DNA of 64,000 nucleotides, taken from NCBI GenBank assembly GCA_003864495.1, contig ML133432.1, positions 2,282,095-2,346,094 of the forward strand. The letters run 5' to 3'. A model generated the notes under the pieces. The model was not told the DNA's origin. It ran no database searches and saw only the letters and a program-made list of their open reading frames with translations. The stretch is from Nemopilema nomurai (lineage: Eukaryota > Cnidaria > Scyphozoa > Rhizostomeae > Rhizostomatidae). The translations under genes and the position numbers were made by a program. Positions 47,475 to 59,694 of the stretch are shown in pieces. The stretch's first letter is position 1; every line of letters starts with the position of its first letter.

Positions 47475-50248
47475 AATGGAACTGTTCTTGTCCCGCTGAT
47501 GCAAAAATTTGCTTTTTGTATCACAGACACACTGCCGATGTAACACAATTGGTCTGTTCAATTTTTTACCAAAAAGAGTTATTGTAAACCAGCCTCAGGG
47601 AGGATTGAAGTATTTAAGGGCAATTGCATTTGCACATTCAAATTGAACTTAAGCCCGTACATCTCCAAGCGAAAAGAAATTTTACACAGTAAGGATAGGG
47701 AGGAAGTCTCAGAACTGTGGAAAATAACGTATTTATATGGCATTGGTCCTGAAAAGGTTATCTCTGCTGGTGATTGAATTGAATGCTTGCCATGTGATTG
47801 GATTGCTAATCCTGTTTTTTTCTAAAAAAGCTTGCGTTAGTTGCAGATTAACCTTGTTTTGATAGAAGTGCTAGAAGTGATTGGTGAATGACATAGAGCA
47901 CTTGGTTGCGCAAAAGGGGAAAACTGAAAAGCAATTGTGTCATGAACGATTGATTGTAACAAATTGAGTGCTCACCAAATAACTGTTTTGTAGCAAGCAA
48001 GGTAATTCGCACTTTCACTTACGTATCTCTTCCTCGTTTTGCTTGAAATGATATGCAGACATTTTGGGCATGAGACGCTTTGCTTCTTATTTTTGATAGT
48101 CACTGGGGAACTTTCAGTTCTTGTTTTGATAAATAAGGTAGCTTGATTAGTTCTCTGAAGAGTTTCATTTAAAATATTCGCATTTTATATTCAAAAGACT
48201 TATTTAGAAATTGATATTTAAACCAACCGCATTTTTACTTTTGACTCGTAGGCTCTTTGTTCTACAATCGGTTGTTTTGTCAAATACCTGATGAAAAGTT
48301 ATTAAGGCAGTTTTAGAGGAAAACAGTCTTTCTTGCGGCACAATACCATGCTTTGAAGGTTATTTAGAAGTTAACATTTATTCTTAAATGAATGGAACTT
48401 TCACATTGAAGTTGTTTATCCCAAATATATTGGAATATGCTGGTTGATTGTAAATCCTAATCCCTATTGAGAGTGCTGCGTTGTCGTGAATTTATCAAAG
48501 GATTTCATACCTGTCTGTCAAGAACGAAAAATGGCTAAAAAAGCTTAGAGTGCTGAAAGCAAGACAGCATAACGGAAGCAGCATAACATAGTTTGTTTGT
48601 TTTTGGTTTTTTGCCTTTTGTCATCGGCAAACATATTTTCGTTACACCTTAAACCTCGGTAAACAAATTTGATCTTGTTAGATTCCTTACGAATCTGAGG
48701 GAAAAAAAGAAATATGGTGAATTATTATGATGTATTTCTTCCTTTTTTCATCACATTTTGCTATAAACAAGTCAGTCCTATGATATAAATGCTTATATAT
48801 GCAAAAATGTTTTTAAGTGGCTTTAATGCCTAGAAGGGATTTACAATAAGAGGAATTTTCTATAAAGCTTCATTAAAAAATGATTACAAAATTCTTCTAG
48901 AATTTTATGAAATCAGCAACCATTAGCTTGTGGAACAAAAAGATGTCTCACAGGTTTATGAAATGAAAGATTCGACCCTAAATAGGCCTTTGATGTTTGC
49001 CTAGCAGATGATTAGGAGAAAATTGTTTATAGGATTAGGAAAATAGGAAATAGGATTCAATACTTTTATGATTGCTGTTTGTAAAGTTGTTGTTATTAGT
49101 TGTTGTTAAATTAGTTGTTTCTCCTTGGCTATTAAACCATTTCTTGGATCCTAGCATTTAGCTATGGCATCGAAGTAATTCCTTTCTTTTTTTCGCTTTC
49201 TCTTCCTCCGTGCAGTCAGTGCTATATTCTTGAGACCCTTAATCTGAAGTACCTTCTCCAAGTAACGCACCCGTTCCGCTCTGTTGTCTTGATACGTTCC
49301 TCTTTGCACTGGATATTGCAAACATTTTGTTTACATTTTCTGCCCAGGGTACATTAATCATTTTGAATGCCATCTATGTTTTAGATCTTTTTCATCAGGT
49401 CTACAGCATACATTTTAGAAAAGTATTCCACATTCGAGTAGAAAGTGGGTAACATCATAATAATATGTCAATGTTCATGAAGACTTGATGGATTTCTACT
49501 AAACTTGGAAAGTCACCAACCGACTGACTGAAATAAACGTTTTCCCATCTTTTCATCAGTTAATGTAACATAATATTTCAAGAGTTCACAACAGCGGAGC
49601 CTGGAGTCATCAGTTGTGCATAGGATGGTCACAATAAGTACAAACACAATTCATCAAATGGTCAGACATGAAATTCCTACTCACCCTTTTTCTAAGTTAA
49701 CAAGTCAATCTTGTATATGAATTATGAAAATCATTTTTAGCCATACAATCATAAGAATCTATGCACAAACTAGAGTCTTGATAAAGTCTATTTGGCATGA
49801 ATTTTGCCAAATACAATAAAAGGTAGAACACCACATCTAAGCTTATCTAACTTAACTTAAACTGATCTAAGCTAAAGCCTTTTTGCTTACCAATGACGGA
49901 AAAAATAATCCGTAGTCTTCAGAAAATCTTCATTTTGATAAAACGTGCATTTAAGGATCACAAAGGTGGAAAAGAATAATGAATTCTCGTATGCAATAAA
50001 GATTTCTTCCAGAAGAAGCAAAATATTAAAGGCCCAAGAGCATCGAAACTCAAGCTAAAATGACTTTAAAAACGACAATATTTCTGTGTGCAGGATAAAA
50101 AAATTGCTAAAAGCGTCTTAAAAGCATTTTACTTCAAAGCATGAAGCTTTTTTCAATTGATTGTAAAATACAGTACAAGTAATTCATAATATTGATTTTT
50201 CCCCAATTAAATTTGACAATCACATCGCCCTGACGTAATGAAAGTAGC
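47475..50248. other. No supported gene; downstream of the SLC22-type gene
   Basis: AT-rich and without a domain-bearing frame. The right part should include the 3' UTR of the minus-strand transporter. Confidence 0.35.
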
Positions 50249-53200
50249 TTAGAGTCTCGAGTTCTCCTCACCATTGCTGAATGCCATGTTGACTTTTCCA
50301 TCAACATCCCCCTCTTCCTTTTGAAATCCGATCTGCATTTCTTTTCCGTCTTCAACTTTATCCTGTAGTGTTTCAGCCGTCTTAGCATCCTTTGTCTCTG
50401 GCAAATAAAACAGCATACCAACAGCTAACAAACTGCTTCCACCCATAACAAGGAAAGGTAGAGATTCGTGCACAGGTGCCAAGCCTTTGGCAATCCAAGG
50501 CGCCGCTGCCGATCCAATTCTGCTTGCTATTTGCAACAGTCCCATTCCTTGCGACCTATGGACACATGGACACAATTAATTGCGAAAACAGTGTAGCATT
50601 AGTTAGACATAATAAACTAGAAAAGTGTGATAACCAAAAAAGACTAACACACAAAAAGGTATGGACATGCTCAATCACCTATCAGCACGGACGTTTTGTG
50701 AGACATTTGGAAACATGTTGTCCCCTTATGTACTCAGCACTCGATAAGCAGATACAATTAACTAGAGAGTGACATTGCTTCTTTTAAAAGAACACAATCA
50801 TTTTTAAGACATTGGGAAAATTTTCATGAAAAATTGCAGTTGGAAAGCCTACCTGATGACTGTTGGGTAAATTTCAACGGACCAGGTGTATATGGCATTG
50901 AAAGATGTTGAAACACAGCACTTTCCAATCATGCCAACAATCACCCGCAAAATTGATAATCCTACAAGGTGCATAAATAATGACACATGTTTTATTAAAA
51001 CAGACATATATATCTTCCACTGTCAAGCAGAGCGAAACTTTTAATGAATTAATTGTTTCGATAGTTACAGTATTCAAAATGACACTGCAATCCTTTTACG
51101 AAACCTAAGCGACTATTAAGTGATTTTATACCAAGTCTGATTTTATCGGAAAGCTTACCTTTGCTCTTATTGACAGGTATGGCTGGAATTAGCAGACACG
51201 CAATGCTCGCAATGGCCAAGGAAGAGATAATTGTCTTCTTTCTTCCAGCACTAGATTGACAGATGTAACATGTGTCAAAGTGTATCTTCATTATTGCAGA
51301 GGAAAGAGGTCGATTGTTTTAAATGCCTTAAATTCAATAGACATCCAATGCTTGTGGTCCTCAAATGAGATTTCCCTCTCTTCCAAGTAGTGCCTTACCG
51401 ATGTGCGGCGAAGTCGTTTGGCATTTAAAGTCAACCGAGCAAAATAAGCACCTTTTGAAGATGGCTTTTGTATTCAAAAGAATCCAAAAAAACAGGTTCG
51501 CAAGTAGGCTATCTTCTAAAAGTTATTATAGATCAACGATTATTCCAGCTTTCATCAATTGGAAAGTTATTCCAGCTTACATTTTGTCACCACTTCATTG
51601 GCCTTGCTACCAACAAATAATCACATATAATCAATAAAATGTCAATAACATATAATCAATCAATAGCTAATATGATCAATCGCACATAATTATCTAACAG
51701 CATACTCACGTGTTGCAAAAGTAAATTGCAATGACGATAGAAGGAAATTCAACCAGTGATGTCAAAATGTAATCTTGGTACATGGCTCCACTGAGTGAAT
51801 CCGAGGCCAACGTAACACCGTAATAGACAAGGCCATTCACAAACCTGCAATGAACAAAGTTTGCATATAAAGCACTTGAAATAACCTACCTATAGAAATG
51901 ACCTAGATACAAGCGGAATCGTCGTTGAATATGAGACTGGTAGATCAGAAATTTGATGCATCGTTACCAGCCATAGCATTGCACCAAACTCTGCAGTCCC
52001 ATTTTTTTAGGAACAAAGAGGTCTTTCGGGCTGGTCTTGATTTTTTGGCCAGTAGATGGAGCTTTTAATGTCACGTCGTCTGGCAACTCTCGTTTGTTGA
52101 ACTTGGCAACTCTTCGCAGCAATTTCATTGCATCCTCTTGGCGTCCGTTTAGATTCAACCATCTAATTGACTCGGGAACAAACCTTGAAGAAACATTAGA
52201 ATAATTTCACTTCTGCTAAGAAATCTTTTTCAATTATGCGCACGTTTACAAGCAGCGCATCTTGAAGCAGAAAGCGAAGCACTGGGTGGAGGTGAGGAAA
52301 AAGTTCAAGTTGAAGACAAATTTCTATGCTACCACTGCAAGAAAAGAACAATGCAATTATTCTTTTCGACCTGATGAGCCTTGTCGCAGGCAATCACGAT
52401 GGGATGGGTTTGGGACAACTGGGAAAGCGGACAGATTATTCTGCGTTACCTGCACATGTCTTTATATGTATGTCTTTATATCTCTTCCTTATAATTCCAG
52501 AGAAAATAGGGATCATGTGAAAGCTCATTTTGCAGATCGCCTAAATCGAGCAAAAACCGCATCAGAATTACAAGCATTCTGCCCTTTTAGATGTAATGGA
52601 AATTGTTGCGATGGGCTGAAGCAGAATAATGATTTCGCATCTGACTTGTGTTTTTTGCAGGAAAGCAAGGTGTTCTTATTAAAAAAAATATTGGATAGAT
52701 TGCAATGTGTCCCCTTAATGGAAGGGTTGAGATCCGAAGATACGTAGAAGTTAGAATCGTACATCACAGGCTCCAACAAATAGTTTGCACTGGCGTAAAC
52801 CAGATCACCCATCAGAGCTACTAAAAGTGTTGGGAAATGCCTACTAATAGTTTACTTCACCTAACATTTTAAATATTTCAGAATATTATTCATATGATCA
52901 ATAAAGTAACAAGCAAAGGAGTTTTACACTAGAAAGCCCTCTTGCATTAATGGACTTTCTGTGATCAGTGTGTGTGGTTCATTGTTGAAAAAAACAAACA
53001 ATTCTGACGTCATTTCTCTTAGCCCGCGCTTATTATCATTATGATACTCAATAGTTCAGTCAACGATGACACTTTATAGACGAATGGTGACTTACTTTGC
53101 GAATGCAAGCACAAATATGTATGGAACAGTTGAAATGATGAAGAGCTTTTTCCATTCTCGAACAAAATAAGCTTGGGCCCCTAGAATGATTAAAGCCAAA

Positions 53201-56200
53201 GTGAAGAACGCCCACAAAATGATTCCACATAATGGCCTGTACTTTGCACCAACGAACTCCGAGGCCATCACAAACATTTGAACTCCAACGCCGGGTGTGA
53301 AGAATCCAACGATAAATCGTGTGACAAAGAACACCCAGAAATTTGGAGAGAATATGCTGAGGAATCCAATGAGAAGGATCAAGCCCATAGATGGAAATAG
53401 CACCTTTACGCGGCCATATCTGCAAAGAAAATGAACATCTCTTTACTCTTAACACTAGAAACGTTCGTTGGAATTCAACATTTAATGACAGTGAGTAAAT
53501 CATTACATTTATGACTTTGGTATCTCTATATTCATTTTACAGCTTACAGTCTTGTTTAATATGGAATAGTTCATGACTTATTGAAGGGACCGATAATTTC
53601 ACAACCCTATCATTGCAAAAGCTGTAAAATATCAAATTTTTCTAAAAGGTACAGATATTGTTCATACTAGAGAACGAATTAGCTTAACTTTGAGACTGAC
53701 GAACAGTTAATAACCTTGAGATTAAGGAGCGATATTTTTGTAGCTTTCTCTCTACATAGTTAATACACGCGTAGCACTTGATCACTTGGATGGTGGTTTC
53801 ATTGGGACATGGATACATTCGGCCTCTCATCACGAAAGAGGTTCCCGTTTTTTTAATTTATTAAGCAATGATTTCCTAACTGAAGAAATTGAAGTAAAAT
53901 TACTAGCACGTGCGTAAAGAAATATTTCATACCATAATGCATGAATTAATCATTTAATGAATTAATGCATCAGACAAGTAGAACCGTAGTTTTTGCAAAC
54001 ATGACTTATTTTTCCATTGAAGTGGTTATGCTAGACGTAGAGAGTACTTTTAGAAATGGAATCTAGTTGCACAAAACACAACCAATCACGCAATCCCACA
54101 ACTCACACGTGATTCTCGATCAGCAACGCCTATTTACTTATCTATTTTGGTCATTTTCCGGGGTCTGCTACTTTGAGAAATGTCTGATGGAAAACTTGCT
54201 TTCGCTAATCCTAAAAGTGCTTTGTAACAAGAAATGAAATAAGAACCAGTCCTTAGGGCTCAGAGTGGGTGCTACAAACTAGTACATAGGTCAGTATTCA
54301 AATTCATAGCTAAAAACGTCATACTTGTCAGCAGCAATGCCCAGAGCGACAGCACCAAATGCCCAGCCAACGAAAAATATAGATGTCGTCATGTAGCCAT
54401 AAATTTCTTTGTCGCAGTAGAGATCAAACTGGAATAAAAACGGTAACATTTCTAAAGAGAGACCGAAAGAAAAATTCAGATGAGAAAATATAATTTTAGT
54501 ATTCTGCATTGCATTGCTTTGTATTGTATCTTGTGGCTTCGTATCGTGTACTGTGGCTTCGTTTCGTGTACTGCTGCTTCGTATCGTGTACTGCTGCTTT
54601 GTATCGTATATTGTTGCTTCATATCGTGTTTTGCTGCATCTTATCATGTACTATTGCTTCGTATCATGTACTGCTGCTTCGTATCGTGTACTGCTGCTTT
54701 GTATCGTATATGGTTGCTTCATATCGTGTTTTGCTGCATCTTATCATGTACTATTGCTTCGTATCATGTACTGCTGCTTCGTATCGTGTACTGCTGTTTT
54801 GTATCGTATATGGTTGCTTCATATCGTGTTTTGCTGTATCTTATCATGTACTATGCTTCGTATCGTGTACTGCTGCTTCGTATCGTGTACTGCTGCTTTG
54901 TATCGTATATTGTTGCTTCATATCGTGTTTTGCTGCATCTTATCATGTACTATTGCTTCGTATCATGTACTGCTGCTTCGTATCGTGTACTGCTGTTTTG
55001 TATCGTATATGGTTGCTTCATATCGTGTTTTGCTGTATCTTATCATGTACTATTGCTTCGTATCGTGTACTGCTGCTTCGTATCGTGTACTGCTGCTTTG
55101 TATCGTATATTGTTGCTTCATATCGTGTTTTGCTGCATCTTATCATGTACTATTGCTTCGTATCGTGTACTGCTGCTTCGTATCGTGTACTGCTGCTTTG
55201 TATCGTATATGGTTGCTTCATATCGTGTTTTGCTGCATCTTATCATGTACTATTGCTTCGTATCATGTACTGCTGCTTCGTATCGTGTACTGCTGTTTTG
55301 TATCGTATATGGTTGCTTCATATCGTGTTTTGCTGTATCTTATCATGTACTATTGCTTCGTATCGTGTACTGCTGCTTCGTATCGTGTACTGCTGCTTTG
55401 TATCGTATATTGTTGCTTCATATCGTGTTTTGCTGCATCTTATCATGTACTATTGCTTCGTATCATGTACTGCTGCTTCGTATCGTGTACTGCTGTTTTG
55501 TATCGTATATGGTTGCTTCATATCGTGTTTTGCTGCATCTTATCATGTACTATTGCTTCGTATCATGTACTGCTGCTTCGTATCGTGTACTGCTGTTTTG
55601 TATCGTATATGGTTGCTTCATATCGTGTTTTGCTGTATCTTATCATGTACTATTGCTTCGTATCGTGTACTGCTGCTTCGTATCGTGTACTGCTGCTTTG
55701 TATCGTATATTGTTGCTTCATATCGTGTTTTGCTGCATCTTATCATGTACTATTGCTTCGTATCATGTACTGCTGCTTCGTATCGTGTACTGCTGTTTTG
55801 TATCGTATATGGTTGCTTCATATCGTGTTTTGCTGCATCTTATCATGTACTATTGCTTCGTATCGTGTACTGTTGTTTCGTATCCTGTACTGCTGTTTTG
55901 TATCGTGTACGGTTGCTTCGTATCGTGTACGGTTGTTTCGTATCGTGTACTGCTGCTTTGTATCGTGTACTGCTGCTTTATATCGTGAACTGTTCCATCA
56001 TATCGTGTTTGGCTGCATCTTATCATGTACTGTTGCTTCGTATTGTGCTCTGTCACATCATATAGTGCGCTGTTGCCTAATATTGTGATTCGATGCTTGG
56101 CAGCGTGTCCTGTTGTTCTGTAACGTGTTCTGTCGTCATATTTTTTATGTGCTCTGTGTAAACGTATCCCTCCAAAGTGTATCTTCTTATACCGTACAGT

Positions 56201-57767
56201 CTTGTTAGAAATTATCATGTTTTCCTTTGTTATTTCGCAATATAATGTTTGCGTCATTTCGAATCGTATGGTATTACTAACGTTTCTGTTCATGTTAACA
56301 GACTAAATAAGAGCAACTCGGTGTAGCTGGAAGGACTGCAAAAGGTATTTTGTGTTTGCGAAAGGTAAAGTAGCTAAGGTGAGCTTTCCTATAAAAAGTG
56401 TCTTGAATTGAAACGGCTTCTAGGACTTTATGACTTCATCGCAATAATATGGCTTGATTTAGGTTAACCTAGCAAAACCTGAATTATTCCTTAATCGTGT
56501 AAGAGGAAAGACAGTGTAGTAAAATCTTGGCTGAATCCAGGTATTGTAACCACTTTCCGGTCTTCTGCATCAAGAGTAAAGCCTGGTTTCCATATAGTCG
56601 CTGGAGTCGCCAGGATCGCTCAAAAATGAGTTCAGCGACCCCAGCGACTTCAGCAACAGTCTGTCTCCATTTGGTCGCTGAGGGTCGCTCGATTCCAGAT
56701 CAACGCGGTCCAGAAATCTGGGCCTAGCAATTAGAATTGCGCGAGAGCATGCGTTGTGCTTTCTAACAGTCGCTGACGGTCGCTGTCATGTTTCCATCAA
56801 AATATTTCTTTGGGTGCACTCAACCATGGGTCGCTGAGGGTCGCCGAGATAGAACTTCAGCGATCTCAGCGACTGGGTCGCCAGGGTTGTTGTTGAGGGT
56901 CGCCAGCAAAATAAAGCCTGGTTCCCACTTGGTCGTTTGGGTCGTTTGAGTCGCCAGAGGCGTTTCAGAAAGACACGAACGAACCAAAAACACATTGGTT
57001 TCCACTTGGTCGTTTGAGTCTTTCGAGTCGTTTGTTGTTGTTGCTGTTCATTGCTTGATCCGTGCATTTAACTTTGGCGGCATTTGTGGAAGGAAAGATG
57101 GCAGCATTTAATAAACAGCTGATGTTGCAAAGTCAATTATTTCTATTTTTGGTGACTTTGTACAGACGATCGAAATCATGGAGAAGAAAGCATCGATTTT
57201 GGGTAAGGGCAATTTTCAAACAGCGAGAGAATTTGAGAGAATTAAGCTTAGGAAAGGTTCCAGCAATATTCACTTTTATCAACGCGGTTCCGGCCATCCA
57301 ATGATGTGCAGTTAGACTAACGTTTATCAACAACACCTACTCTTGGGTTTAGAATCTTTTCTTTACTCTTTATTTCAAAATTAGCTTTTTAGCACATTGC
57401 ACGTTACTTTGTAGTCTTGCTTGTTTGAAAATCGAGGGGCCTAATAAAGAGGGGCCTAATAAAGAGTATTCACATTTCTGCTTAAAAGGGAGGCTTATTA
57501 GAGACGAGGTTTAATAGAGAGGGGGCTTAATAGAGCTTTTACGGTATTTCTAATTGTTTAAGCTGAATTAAGCATAATGATTAACTACAATGATAATTTA
57601 CAAGTTTTGGTGCTTTGTTTTACTCACGAAAAAGATATGACAAATGATGTCTTCTTTAATGTTTTTTCATTGATTTAATAAGGGTGAGTGCATGATCTGA
57701 TCAGTTTAATCAGATTTAAACCCAGCCTATACCACTTACCTGCACAGAGATCTGATTGGCCTGCATC
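50249..57767 (-). CDS. SLC22-type organic ion transporter (MFS), 5' end missing
   Basis: This encodes a plasma-membrane transporter of the major facilitator superfamily, organic cation/anion/carnitine branch. Minus-strand exons, in order, are 57767-57740, 54428-54325, 53419-53096, 52183-51968, 51844-51710, 51250-51159, 50961-50853 and 50555-50249. All junctions are AG/GT and in phase, giving about 437 residues. Landmarks are FDLYCDKEIYGYMTTS (start of TM2), the MFS loop AADKYGRVKVLFPS after TM2, the TM4-6 block (RFIVGFFTPGVGVQMFVMAS), FVPESIRWL after TM6, GLVYYGVTLAS in TM7, AGRKKT after TM8, EIYPTVIRSQGMG before TM11, and LPETKDA after TM12. The C-terminal tail is long and acidic. The exon or exons for TM1 and the large extracellular loop are missing; they should lie upstream of 57767 or beyond the window. 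The 28 nt first exon is the least certain. Confidence 0.88.
54500..56135. repeat. Higher-order minisatellite, about 80 x 20 bp, in transporter intron
   Basis: The basic unit is TTCGTATCGTGTACTGCTGC (20 bp). Variant units occur in a fixed order that repeats about every 120 bp (six units). Copies degrade at both edges (54500-54580 and 55980-56135), as expected for an old array homogenised from the centre. A 1 bp deletion near 54853 shifts the register once. All three plus-strand frames stay open for 502-524 codons because none of the unit phases contains a stop; this is an artefact. The array lies between exons 57740 and 54428 of the SLC22-type gene. Confidence 0.95.
56580..57304 (+). mobile_element. 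Truncated Harbinger element with HARBI1-like N-terminus
   Basis: AGCCTGGTTTCC starts at 56580 after a TAA, and a near copy (AGCCTGGTTCCC) starts at 56915 after another TAA. Dense GTCGCTGAGGGTCGC-type motifs in both orientations follow, then a frame from an ATG at 57098. Its start (MAAFNKQLMLQ) and its block RRKHRFWVRAIFKQRENLRE match the N-terminus of HARBI1/PIF transposases ('RRWWVRPI...R...E'). The frame ends at 57304 before the DDE catalytic domain. The right inverted end is not found, so the element is truncated. It lies in an intron of the minus-strand transporter. Confidence 0.6.
57305..57739. other. Intronic spacer with repeat phrases
   Basis: Repeated GAGGGGCCTAATAAAGA phrases occur at 57435-57535, similar to the G-rich block near 4.9 kb. 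No gene. Confidence 0.35.
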
Positions 57768-58520
57768 CTGAGCAGAAAAGTACAACAGAGATTAACAACG
57801 GGAAAAGAACAGATAAAACTCAACTACGTCAGAAGATGAAAATTGATAGAGGGCAATTCACAAAGTTGATAGGCTCTTTGTTCTTTCTGACCATCTTCAT
57901 CTAGTCGTTGACTTAGTTGAAGAATTCAAAAGGCAAGAAATTGTTTTTAGCAAGACCAGGATCTAGATCCAATCAGATTTCCAACACCTTAACCAATAGA
58001 CAGGAACAATGGAGTGAAGGTGAGCTAATACGTAGGTTCACAACTGTTGCAAAAATACAATTTTAGGCATGGAAATAAATTTCACCTTCCACAGCCAACC
58101 CATTCACGGTCAGAATTCAGTTTACAAGAAATGCCATGTTTGTATATAATGTGCTGAATCTGTTCTTCTCTTTTTGTTATTCGGTCACAGAGTAATGGAA
58201 AAGTGCTCAGCAAACTTCTAGCAGCATTGGTAAAGGAAGAAGTCCCTTACTAGATGCCGCGATGCACGTGGCCAATAGCAGCACAGAATAGCATTGCCGA
58301 TCAAAACATGCCTTCATGTATCCACAGATCTATGCTGCGCAACAAATTCATGTTTGCATCAAGTGTCACGTGATAGCCGTACTTTGCTGTCTCGTTCGAC
58401 TTTGCCAGTCCGCCATACCGCCCTCGGGTTTTCGAATACTGGTAATGCTAAATTGTTTTCTTATGATTAATAAGAACCCTTCTGGGGAAAGGGGCGTACC
58501 TCTCCATGATCCACAGGTCC
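57768..58520. other. No supported gene
   Basis: Upstream of the first recognised transporter exon. The missing TM1 exon was looked for here and not found. Confidence 0.35.
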
Positions 58521-59694
58521 TACATAGATAAATTATGCACCAAACGATAGCATTTGATGTGCCTATTAATATGAGACCATCGGCAGGTTTATAGGTTAAA
58601 GTTTCGAAAAGTCATAGCAAAATTATGTTTCACTCGTACCGTCGATCAAGTGTCGGCCATCACTGTTTATCCTTAAGGTTACGGTAAACGTTTTCTGGAT
58701 GCAAAATATCCATTTTTCGATTACTTCACATTCTGATAGCCGAATTAATAAGGTACATAATGATACCATGTTTGAAGCTTGAATAAGTTTTGTAAATGGA
58801 GAAATTGCCGTATAAACGAAGGTTTCCATAATTTCCTTATCAAAGTTTCTAGCAGCGGTTTTCAAATCCCTCGACCTGTCAAGCCGATTATCCTTGTTCT
58901 CAGGGCTGTAGAGCTGGGGGGCTCAGGGGGTCACAGCCCCCTAGTTACTTTTTCTTGTATTTTGGGGGTGCTATAGCCCCCTAGTTTTCCTCTGAAATAG
59001 AAATTATAATGTTCTAATTTGCGCCAAATGAATGCTTTTTTCAAATCTAAAGAAGTTCCATGATACGAAAGAAATTATTCCACTGAAGGTAAAAGCAAAC
59101 TCGAAAGTTTTAGTGGGCGATGACCTCATGCTACATATCTCTGTTTGGCTTCATCCATGTTTAGCACCATTCTATGGGAGCACCATTCTATGGGAGCCCC
59201 CTAGTTCTTTATCTAGCTCTACACCACTGCTTGTTCTGCTTTCTGTGGTTTGTGTGAGTGTATGGCACATTTTAAAATTGTACACAAATTTAAAAAATCT
59301 GAGACATACTTTGGTAGCTTAGGATCTGCACTTCCTGCTGGTATAAGTCAGATTTTGTTACCTCAAACGCAAGGGTACAAAATAGCTTTTGAAGGTGATA
59401 CACTTTTTGTGCAATAAATTCGCATGGAGAATAACATTTAACATTATTTGCAAATAACTTTGATCTGGCTAGATACGCCATAATCTTGTGCATCGAATGA
59501 TATATAGTTTACCCAGATTCCTTGAACAGTTTGGCCTTTAGGAAGGAAAAACCAATTTTCGTGTTGAAAACGTTTACCGTAACCTTAACCCAGTGTAAAC
59601 AGGTCGAACAAAGAGCCGCGGCCGCATAGTTCAAGGCCGGAAGCCTTCGGAAACACAATTGCAAAGGGGATCAATTGTTAAGGGTGACCCGAAG
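58521..59694 (+). repeat. Left arm of a long inverted repeat, split by a TTAA insertion
   Basis: Without its insertion (58677-59584 plus one TTAA) this arm is about 262 bp. It starts TACATAGATAAATTATGCAC and ends AAGGGTGACCCGAAG. It matches 63604-63873 in inverse orientation along its whole length, with minor differences including a roughly 10 bp indel near the TTAA site. The arms could be terminal repeats of one 5.35 kb element, or two independent copies of one repeat. Confidence 0.85.
58677..59584. mobile_element. TTAA-target DNA transposon (908 bp), non-autonomous
   Basis: The 19 bp perfect inverted ends GGTTACGGTAAACGTTTTC are flanked by TTAA at 58673-58676 and 59585-59588. The other arm of the inverted repeat (near 63710) shows the unoccupied site (TCAA on the matching strand), confirming a precise TTAA insertion. 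TTAA duplication is typical of piggyBac-type transposases. No transposase is visible. The internal frame at 58779-58976 and the 'GGGGGCTATAGCCCCC'-like phrases near 58918-58985 do not look functional. Confidence 0.8.

Noticed and set aside
47295..47561. 88-codon frame with 19-residue repeats
   Set aside because: Arises from the 57 bp minisatellite; only the last third is non-repetitive and it shows no domain.
52262..52747. 161-codon plus-strand frame
   Set aside because: Lies antisense in an intron of the transporter; no family motif, and internal composition looks non-coding (long tyrosine/leucine-rich TA-type run).
54480..56088. Three overlapping plus-strand frames of 502-524 codons
   Set aside because: They are the same 20 bp array read in three phases. 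The peptides are cyclic repeats of one another with no domain, and the region is intronic to the SLC22-type gene on the other strand.
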